A stretch of DNA of 14,297 nucleotides from JAEUJT01 sp044225205 (lineage in GTDB: Bacteria; Myxococcota; Myxococcia; Myxococcales; Myxococcaceae): contig JBGAIY010000197.1 in the NCBI GenBank assembly GCA_044225205.1, forward strand, positions 1 through 14,297, written 5' to 3'. Position numbers and translations under genes: made by a program. Every line of letters starts with the position of its first letter. The first letter of the stretch is position 1. Below, piece after piece: positions 6,624 through 13,182 of the stretch. The notes under the pieces were generated by a model that was not told the DNA's origin, did no database searches, and was given only the letters and a program-made list of their open reading frames with translations.

Positions 6624-7667
6624 ATGACATCAGCCCTCAGCCCCATACTCCGCCGCACGCTGGCCTTCGTGGCCGCATCGAGCATCGCTTGCGGAGGGCC
6701 GGTCGACGGAGAGGTTCTGCCCGAAACCGAACTGGCGTCACAGGCGCTCAGCTCGGTGCACTTGCCAATCACCAACATGGGCAATGCGACCGGTCGCTGT
6801 TTCAGCGAAGTGGCGCCGCCCCAAGGCCTGCTGGCGGCCGCCGCGTGGGACACCGGCATCGACTGCGCCACCCAGCGCACGTGGAACGCCACCCCACTGA
6901 CCGGGCTGGCGGCCACTCCGGTCGGCGCCTCGCTGCGAAGCCGCGCGGCGACGCAAAGTCACGCCGTGCAGGTCTTCGGCACCGCCGCCGGCCTCGTGCT
7001 CGACAGCCGCAACGACGGCATCGACGACGCCCGAAACCCCAATGCGAAATTGATGTGGCAACCCGCCGGAGACCGAACGCGCCCGACGTACCCGCTTTTG
7101 AACGACCCGTTTCTGTTTCCCTGGCACTCGGCGTACGGCGGCACCAACCCCGCGGTGACGCTCTCGTTCGATGCGTGGGTCAAGCAGGCGCAGACCTTCA
7201 GCGGCACCGTGCCCGCGCACGCGACCATGGCGCTGACCGTGCTCGAAAAGACGACGGCTCACCTGTTCTACGTGCAGTGCAAGATCTACATCAACGCCGC
7301 CCACCCCACGACTCGCAACACCGTCATGGTCGACCACGAAGGCACCGAGCAGCCCATGGCCATCAGCTTGCTCGGCACGGGCGCGCGGTACTGCAACGTG
7401 TCGGCGGGTTCACCCACCGAGTACCAGACCAGCCCGTGGGCGGCCCCCAAGCACTATGACTTGCGCTTCACCTGGGGCCACCTGCAAAACGCCATCAAAG
7501 ACCTCAACGCCGCTCAACAGTGGAGCCTGCCGTTGACCCGCGACACCTACCGACTCGTTGGAGCGTCGCTGAACCTCGAGCTGGGCATGCGCTCGGGCGT
7601 CGGCACCGGCCGGGCGGCGCTCCTCAGTGGGCAGTACGCCAATTGGTCGCTGGCGACGGTGCCGTAG
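6624..7667 (+). CDS. Putative secreted lipoprotein, unknown function
   Basis: Predicted 347-residue exported protein. The N-terminus (RR, then LAFVAASSIAC) resembles a lipoprotein signal peptide with Cys 23 as lipid anchor; the -3 residue is Ser rather than Leu/Val, so the lipobox is relaxed. After the Cys comes a short acidic tether (GGPVDGE). The mature part has four further Cys (in GRCFSE, IDCATQ, VQCKIY, RYCNVS), enough for two disulfides, and many short beta-type segments without long helices, which suggests a beta-sandwich. I do not recognise a catalytic motif. ATG 6624 is chosen because it is the first start that puts the signal peptide at the N-terminus; the frame is open further upstream but the extra sequence is not signal-like. 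No clear ribosome site is seen. It converges with the HtrA gene, 6 bases apart. Confidence 0.65.
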   Translation: MTSALSPILRRTLAFVAASSIACGGPVDGEVLPETELASQALSSVHLPITNMGNATGRCFSEVAPPQGLLAAAAWDTGIDCATQRTWNATPLTGLAATPVGASLRSRAATQSHAVQVFGTAAGLVLDSRNDGIDDARNPNAKLMWQPAGDRTRPTYPLLNDPFLFPWHSAYGGTNPAVTLSFDAWVKQAQTFSGTVPAHATMALTVLEKTTAHLFYVQCKIYINAAHPTTRNTVMVDHEGTEQPMAISLLGTGARYCNVSAGSPTEYQTSPWAAPKHYDLRFTWGHLQNAIKDLNAAQQWSLPLTRDTYRLVGASLNLELGMRSGVGTGRAALLSGQYANWSLATVP

Positions 7668-7673
7668 GCCCGT

Positions 7674-8948
7674 TCAGAACGGCAGGGTGATGTAGTAGCC
7701 GCGCTGACCTCGGCTCACGAGCATCAGCACGCTCGGTGCGCCTCGGGCTTGCACGATCGTGTCGCGAAACTCTTCAATGTTGCCGACATTCTTGTTGTTG
7801 ATGCGGCGAACCACGTCGCCTGGCTCGAGCCCGACCCGTGCCGACGGCGACCCCGGCCGCACCGCGGTCACCACCAAGCCGCCCTGGTGCGCTTTGAGGC
7901 GAAGGCCCAGCCGGTCCCACACGGTGGAGTCGACCAACTTCGTGGGAAACTCGGTGGGCGTGAGCGTCACGTCGAGCGTTTGCCCCTCGCGAAAGAGCTG
8001 AATTTTCACGGGAGACTTCGCCGTGAACGACTTGAAGCGACTCTTCAAGTCGTCGGCGTCTTCGACCTGGGTCGTGCCGACCAAGACGATGATGTCACCG
8101 CGTTGAATGCCGGCCGCCTCGGCCGGGCTGCCCGCTTCGACGTTGGTGATGAGCGAGCCGTACGTGCGGTCCCACCCGAGGCGGCGCGAGAGCTCCATCG
8201 ACAACGGCTGCACGTCGATGCCGACCCACGCCGGCCGCACTTTGCCGAACTGCGTCAGCTCGGTCACGATTCGGCGCACCTTGTCGGCGGGTATCGCGAA
8301 GCCGATGTTCTGGGCGCTCGCGATGATGGCCGAATTGATGCCGATGATCTCTCCGTCGATGTTCATGAGCGGGCCCCCGGAGTTGCCCGGGTTGATCGAC
8401 GCGTCGGTTTGAATGAAATCGTTGTAGACGCGGTCTTCGTTGCGAATGGTTCGACCCAGCGCCGACACGACCCCCACCGTCACGGTTTTCTTGAGCTAGC
8501 GACCGTCCCAATGCCCATCATCTCGCCGATCATCAGGTCAGACGGAGTGCCCAACCTGGCCGTCGGCAGCGCCGACTTGGCGTTGACCTTCAGCACCGCC
8601 AAGTCGTTCTCGGCGTCGCTGCCGATCACCTCGGCGTCGATTTGCCGGCCGTCGGCCAGCACCACGTGAATTTCAGACGCCCCCCGAATGACGTGCTCAT
8701 TCGTCACGATCACCCCGAGGCGTCGATGATGACTCCAGACCCCAGCCCCTCGATGGCGCGCCGCTCTTCTCGCGGGCCGAAGAAGTCGTCGAAAGACGTG
8801 CGCTGGCGAAAGCGCGTTTCAACCACCCTGCGGTGCCGATGTACACGACCGCCGGTGACACCTTTTCGACCACCTGCACCACCGGGCTGCGACGTGAGGC
8901 GAGGTCTGACGACACCAAACTCAAGCAAATCAACAACGCGTGGCTCAT
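7674..8948 (-). pseudogene. htrA: HtrA/DegP-type periplasmic serine protease, broken into several frames
   Basis: The protein is recognisable end to end but only by changing frame three times, each shift equal to one missing base. Frame 1 (ATG 8948, preceded by GAGAAAG) gives a short signal-like N-terminus and VVQVVEKVSPAVVYIGTAG. Frame 2 gives RQRTSFDDFFGPR and LGSGVIIDASG. Frame 3 gives IVTNEHVIRGA with the catalytic His and GSDAENDLAVLKV with the catalytic Asp. Frame 4 gives TVTVGVVSALGR, INPGNSGGPLMN with the catalytic Ser, and two PDZ domains. The first two breaks sit at C runs (8826-8828 and 8713-8716 on the plus strand), as expected of sequencing deletions. The third (about 8493-8510) also loses the conserved NPFG motif and carries a TAG. 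The family degrades and refolds envelope proteins. It may be a true pseudogene or a gene damaged by assembly error. Confidence 0.85.
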
Positions 8949-8973
8949 GGCGCTTTCTCAAAGTTGCAACAAC

Positions 8974-8991
8974 GAACGCCACCAGGCGTTC
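8974..8991. promoter_or_regulatory. Inverted repeat GAACGCC-ACCA-GGCGTTC between divergent genes
   Basis: A perfect 7+7 inverted repeat with a 4-base centre in the 109-bp region between the htrA-like gene and the exported-protein gene at 9058. It could be an operator serving both, or a hairpin in one of the leaders. No T-run follows on either strand, so a terminator is unlikely. I see no convincing -10/-35 pair here. Confidence 0.35.
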
Positions 8992-9057
8992 ATTTCGTCG
9001 GGCGCGAATAGCGCGGTTGCTGGTGTGCTTCAACGGAGCAGCTTAAGAAGGAAGACC

Positions 9058-9723
9058 ATGCGACTTCTCGGAACCGCGGTGCTGTTGTTCGCCGTCAACG
9101 CTCTGGCCGCCGAAGACGACGCCGAGCCAAAGAAAGTGGCCATTACCTACCTCAACGCCCTCACTGGCAGTGGCGACGAGGCCGGCAAAGACCTGCTGCT
9201 CGGCGGCGTGACCATGAACGCCCAGCTCTTCACCCTCGAAAACTGGGAAATTGCGTCGAAAGACCCCGTTCACAAAGAAGACGGCGACCTCGCCCATGCC
9301 TTGCAGCTCATGAATGAATACGACAAGGCCGGCCGGTCGGCGCTCACCAAGCTGCTCGGGGTCGAAGCCGTCGGTGACGACCTCAAGGTGATCGAAGTGT
9401 CACAAGCCGACGCCGCCAAGCTGCTCGGGCCCACCCGCGAAAAGGCCCAAGCCTTCGAAAAGGCGCACAAGGTGCTCGCCCACGACGCGCTGCGCGTCGG
9501 CAAAGAAGTGTACTGGCACCCCAAGAACCCCATGCGGGCCGTGCTCGCCAAAGCCGGCACCACCGGCAAGTACACCATCGAAGTTCACCGGTGGAACGTG
9601 GTGAGCAAAGAGGGCGCCGCGAAGACGCCGCGCACCTGGCCCATGCGGGTCATGCGGTTCAAGAGCGCCAAAATCGACACGGGGTGGAAAGTGATACCCG
9701 CGTCTGACTGGAACGCCGAGTAG
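9058..9723 (+). CDS. Exported protein of unknown function
   Basis: Predicted 221-residue periplasmic protein. ATG 9058 has a strong ribosome site, AAGGA at 9048-9052 within AAGAAGGAAG, and opens with a signal peptide (MRLL, hydrophobic core, cleavage near ALAA at 17-18). The mature part begins with an acidic stretch and VAITYLNALTGSGDEAGKDLLLGG, a layout reminiscent of small periplasmic helical/NTF2-like folds. It continues with charged helices (AKLLGPTREKAQAFEKAHK) and a C-terminal strand-rich part (YTIEVHRWNVVSK, MRVMRFKSAKIDTGWKVI). No family is recognised with certainty. It is divergent from the htrA-like gene across an inverted repeat and ends one base before the convergent stop codon of the ureohydrolase gene. 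Confidence 0.7.
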   Translation: MRLLGTAVLLFAVNALAAEDDAEPKKVAITYLNALTGSGDEAGKDLLLGGVTMNAQLFTLENWEIASKDPVHKEDGDLAHALQLMNEYDKAGRSALTKLLGVEAVGDDLKVIEVSQADAAKLLGPTREKAQAFEKAHKVLAHDALRVGKEVYWHPKNPMRAVLAKAGTTGKYTIEVHRWNVVSKEGAAKTPRTWPMRVMRFKSAKIDTGWKVIPASDWNAE

Positions 9724-9724
9724 C

Positions 9725-10753
9725 TCACTTGGCCTTTTGCGAGGCCAGCGTCCACCCGATCATCTTGTAGAGCAGACGAGCGCCGACGTTGCCGTCCCAC
9801 TCGTCGCCGTCGGGGCCGGGCGCCACTTCGTTCAAATCGAACCCGACAATGCGCTTGCCCGCGCGCGCGATGCCCTCGAGCAGACCCGTCGCCTGGTGAA
9901 ACCCGAGGCCCCCCGGCACTGGAGTGCCCGTGTGTGGGCACAAGGTGGGCTCGAGGCCGTCGATGTCCCACGAGAGGTAAATGTGGTGGGGCAGCTCGGC
10001 GACGATCTGGTCGACCTGTTCGCGCCACGGCATGCCGTCGTTTCGGGCTCGGGCCAACTTCGCGTCGAAGAACGTGTGCACTCGGGTGCAGTGCTCTTGC
10101 ACGAAGTCGTATTCGGCCTCGCCGAAGTCGCGAATGCCCACCTGCACGAGCTTCGAGACCTTGGGCAGCTTGGTCATCACGTTGAACATGATCGACGCGT
10201 GAGACCAGGTGAACCCTTCGTACGCGTCTCGCAAGTCGGCGTGGGCGTCGAGGTGCAAAATGCCGAGGTCTGAAAACGCGTCGGCGTACGCGCTGATCGC
10301 CCCGAATGGGGTGGAGTGATCTCCGCCCACCACCCCCACGATCTTGCCCTTCGAGAGCCAGTGTTTCGTGGTGCTGAACACCCACGCGTTCATGCGCTCG
10401 CACAGCGCGTTGACTCTGTTGAGGGCCTTCGGGTCTTCGGCGACGCCCGCGTTTTCGATGATCGGCTTCGCCAGCGCCTTGGCCTCGTCGTTCCACGCGC
10501 GCACGTCGGCGGGCAGTTCGAGCATCGCAATGCCGGCCTCGTACGGTCGCCCGGTGTCGAGGTCGAACAGGTCGACTTGCTTCGACGCTTCGTAAATGGC
10601 CGCCGGGCCGTCGGCGGTGCCGCCGCCGTAACTCGTGGTGGCCTCGAACGGCACCGGCACCAAGACGACCTTCGCTTGCTCCGGAGTAAACGGCAGCCCG
10701 AACACGCCCGAATCGAGCGGGGCGGCGGCATTGGGGTCGAACGTCGCGGTCAT
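9725..10753 (-). CDS. Ureohydrolase family enzyme (agmatinase/arginase-like)
   Basis: Predicted 342-residue cytosolic enzyme of the arginase/agmatinase family, which hydrolyses guanidino compounds to urea and an amine with a binuclear Mn centre. All metal ligands are visible: His 146 in GGDHS, Asp 169/His 171/Asp 173 in DAHAD, and Asp 263/Asp 265 in SWDID. The family box after this is altered: GLEPTLCPHTGTPVPGG carries Glu where Asp is usual and His for the Gly of PGTG, so substrate preference may differ from E. coli agmatinase. It is somewhat longer than agmatinases of about 300 residues, with an insert near 85-130. The start ATG is 7 bases after the stop of the quinone oxidoreductase gene and has GGTGA upstream, so the two form an operon. 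The substrate is not proven. Confidence 0.88.
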   Translation of the reverse strand: MTATFDPNAAAPLDSGVFGLPFTPEQAKVVLVPVPFEATTSYGGGTADGPAAIYEASKQVDLFDLDTGRPYEAGIAMLELPADVRAWNDEAKALAKPIIENAGVAEDPKALNRVNALCERMNAWVFSTTKHWLSKGKIVGVVGGDHSTPFGAISAYADAFSDLGILHLDAHADLRDAYEGFTWSHASIMFNVMTKLPKVSKLVQVGIRDFGEAEYDFVQEHCTRVHTFFDAKLARARNDGMPWREQVDQIVAELPHHIYLSWDIDGLEPTLCPHTGTPVPGGLGFHQATGLLEGIARAGKRIVGFDLNEVAPGPDGDEWDGNVGARLLYKMIGWTLASQKAK

Positions 10754-10760
10754 GTGTGTT

Positions 10761-11735
10761 TCACCAAGTGAGTACCAGTTTGCCGACGGTGTCGTTGCTG
10801 GCCAAGCGCTGCAACGCCTGGGAGATGTCGCTCATGGGCAACACCGCGTCAACGACGGGGCTCAGGGTTTTTCGTTCGAACGCCGGCAACAGCCGAACTT
10901 CGAATTCACGGGCCAGCGCGGCCTTTTCTTCGAGCGGCCGGGCGCGCAACGAGGTGCCCACCAGCCGCAGGCGCTGGGCCAGCATGAGCCCGAACGGCAA
11001 CTCGGCCGACGCCCCAGCCACCAGACCGACCAACAACACCGTGCCTTGGTGGGCGAGCGCCCGCAGCGACTCGGGCACGAAGTCACCACCCACCAGGTCG
11101 AGCACCAGGTCGACGCCCTGGCCGCCCGTCAGCGCTTTGACCCGCTCGGCGAAGACCGGGCCGGCCGCGGTGAGCACGCTGTCGCGCAGGCCGACCCGCG
11201 CCAGCTTTGCTTCAGTGCGCGCCGTGCCGATGACGTGGGCCCCGTAGAGGGCGCCGAGCTGAACGGCGGCCGTGCCCACGCCGCTCGCCACCGCATGCAC
11301 CAACACCCGCGAGTTGACCGTCATGCCGCCCTGCAACACCAAGGCGTCGAACGCCGTCGAAAACGCCTCGGGTATCGCGGCGGCGTGCTCGAGCGTCACC
11401 GTCGACGGCACGGGCATCGCCTGGCGCTCGTGGGTGACCACCGTCTCGGCCCAAGCTCCCGCCGCGCAGAGGCCCATGACCCGGTCGCCCACCTTCCACC
11501 GGGTTACGCGAGCTCCGACCGCCGCGACGAGCCCCGAATACTCGAGGCCCGGTATGTCTTGAACAGCGCCGGGCGGGGCGGGGTACTTGCCGAAGGTCTG
11601 CAGCAAGTCTGCCCGGTTGAGGGCGGTGGCGCACACCGTCACCGCAATGTCGTCGGGGCCCATGCCCGGTGTCGGCACGTCTTCAAAGCGCAGCCCGCTG
11701 GGCCCAGTCAGTTCGACGGTTCGCACCGCTTTCAT
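10761..11735 (-). CDS. NAD(P)H quinone oxidoreductase, PIG3 type (MDR superfamily)
   Basis: Predicted 324-residue cytosolic enzyme of the zinc-free medium-chain dehydrogenase/reductase group. The signature NRADLLQTFGKYPAPPG (40-56) is typical of PIG3-like quinone oxidoreductases, followed by IPGLEYSGLV and the WKVGDRVMGL segment. The Rossmann cofactor site is HAVASGVGTAAVQLG (147-161), and GGQGVDLVLDLVGG follows further on. The Cys/His zinc ligands of alcohol dehydrogenases are absent, and the length matches the family. Family members use NADPH to reduce quinones or enones. The ATG at 11735 is chosen over the in-frame start at 11765 because MKAVR is the usual family start. It is first in a two-gene unit with the ureohydrolase; a metabolic link between them is not obvious. 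It is divergent from the aminopeptidase gene across 50 bp. Confidence 0.9.
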   Translation of the reverse strand: MKAVRTVELTGPSGLRFEDVPTPGMGPDDIAVTVCATALNRADLLQTFGKYPAPPGAVQDIPGLEYSGLVAAVGARVTRWKVGDRVMGLCAAGAWAETVVTHERQAMPVPSTVTLEHAAAIPEAFSTAFDALVLQGGMTVNSRVLVHAVASGVGTAAVQLGALYGAHVIGTARTEAKLARVGLRDSVLTAAGPVFAERVKALTGGQGVDLVLDLVGGDFVPESLRALAHQGTVLLVGLVAGASAELPFGLMLAQRLRLVGTSLRARPLEEKAALAREFEVRLLPAFERKTLSPVVDAVLPMSDISQALQRLASNDTVGKLVLTW

Positions 11736-11785
11736 GGCTTCGAGCGCATAACACCCGTGCGCCAAGCGCGGTATACCTGCGCGCC

Positions 11786-13180
11786 ATGAACTTCATTCAA
11801 CGGCGCGAGCGTTTTCTGTCAGCTCTTGATCGACCGACGGTGTTGTTTGCCGGGGGGCTGCGTGGGCGCAACTACACGGCCAACCCGTACCCGTACCGCG
11901 CCGACAGCAACTTCTTGTACTTCTTCGAACGGCCTGAACCGGGCAGCGCGGCACTGTTCGACCCCGCGGCGAAGACCGTCACCCTGTTTCTGCCCGCCCG
12001 CTCACTCGACGACACCATTTGGCACGGAGAAGTCGAGTCGTTCGCCGAAGCGAAGAAGCGGCACGGCGTCAATGAGCTGCTCGAGGTTGAACAACTCGAA
12101 ACGCACCTGGCGAAACTCGCGCACGGCCGCCAGCTCACGACCTTGGCCGTGGCCGACCACAACACCCTGCACCGAGCCCGCGCCATCACCGGAGAAGACC
12201 TGTCGTTCGACGACGACCAGCGCCTCGGGCGGTGGGAGGTCATGAGCCTCATCGCCCAGCTGCGGTTGCTCAAGGGCGCCGAAGAAATCGACATCATGCG
12301 CCACACCGCTCGCATCACCCATGAAGCCCACGTGCTCGCCATGAAGCACTCGAAGCCTGGGGTCAAAGAGCAGGTGCTGGCCGGCCACGTCGAAGGCACC
12401 TTCGCCCGCCACGGCTGCGTGCCCGCGTACAACACCATTTTGAGCGTGCGGGGCGAGGTGCTCCACAACCACAGCCACGAAAACGTCATGCAGGCCGGCG
12501 ACATCGTGTTGCTCGACGGAGGCGCCGAAGACGTCGCCACCGGCTATTGCAGCGACGTCACCCGGTGTTGGCCCGTCGGAGGCAGCTTCACGCCCGAGGG
12601 CCGCGACGTGTACGACGTGGTGCTGAAGTCGCAAGAGGCCAGCATCGGCGCGGTCAAGCCCGGAGTGCGTTACCGCGACCTCCACCTCGCGGCGTCGAAG
12701 GTGCTGGCCGAAGGCCTGGTGGCCATGGGCTTGCTCAAAGGCCAACCTTCGGCGCTCGTCGAAGCGGGCGCTCACGCCATCTTCTTTCCCCATGGGCTTG
12801 GTCACCAAATCGGTCTCGACGTGCACGACATGGAGTCGTTCGGTGACCGCGTGCACTACCCGAATGGCCGCACCCGCAGCCCACAGTTCGGTACCAAGTA
12901 CCTGAGAATGGACATCGACCTGGCCGCGGGCATGACCTTCACCATCGAGCCGGGCCTCTATTTCGTGCCGGCCATCTTGCGAAACGCCGAAATTCGCAAC
13001 CAGTTCAAAGGCCAGGTCGACTTCGACCGAGCCGAGAAGTTCCTCCAAATGAACCAGGGCCGCGGGTTTGGAGGCATTCGCATTGAAGACGACGTGCGTT
13101 GCACGACCGACGGCGTCGAAGTGCTGACCGCGTCGATACCGAAGAAGCGCGCCGAGGTCGAAGCGCTGGTTGGAGCCTGA
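11786..13180 (+). CDS. pepP: Xaa-Pro aminopeptidase (aminopeptidase P, M24B)
   Basis: Predicted 464-residue cytosolic metallopeptidase that removes an N-terminal residue preceding proline. Residues 1-140 are the AMP_N domain (FIQRRERFLSAL, YRADSNFLYFFERPEPGSA, IWHGE). Residues about 170-450 form the pita-bread catalytic domain. The five metal ligands are present: Asp 244 (LLDGG), Asp 257 (YCSDVTR), His 340 (HGLGHQIGLDVHD), Glu 388 (TIEPGLY) and Glu 434 (GIRIEDD). The spacing between the two Asp is slightly longer than in E. coli PepP. Length is normal for the family. ATG 11786 fits the family start; no Shine-Dalgarno is seen, and a possible -10 (TATACC, 11772-11777) lies so close that the transcript may be nearly leaderless. 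The next gene begins 2 bases after the stop. Confidence 0.93.
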   Translation: MNFIQRRERFLSALDRPTVLFAGGLRGRNYTANPYPYRADSNFLYFFERPEPGSAALFDPAAKTVTLFLPARSLDDTIWHGEVESFAEAKKRHGVNELLEVEQLETHLAKLAHGRQLTTLAVADHNTLHRARAITGEDLSFDDDQRLGRWEVMSLIAQLRLLKGAEEIDIMRHTARITHEAHVLAMKHSKPGVKEQVLAGHVEGTFARHGCVPAYNTILSVRGEVLHNHSHENVMQAGDIVLLDGGAEDVATGYCSDVTRCWPVGGSFTPEGRDVYDVVLKSQEASIGAVKPGVRYRDLHLAASKVLAEGLVAMGLLKGQPSALVEAGAHAIFFPHGLGHQIGLDVHDMESFGDRVHYPNGRTRSPQFGTKYLRMDIDLAAGMTFTIEPGLYFVPAILRNAEIRNQFKGQVDFDRAEKFLQMNQGRGFGGIRIEDDVRCTTDGVEVLTASIPKKRAEVEALVGA

Positions 13181-13182
13181 CC

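Noticed and set aside
7674..8948. Programmed frameshifting in the HtrA gene.
   Set aside because: Three changes in one direction, two at C homopolymers and one beside a lost conserved motif, fit deletions or damage much better than recoding signals.
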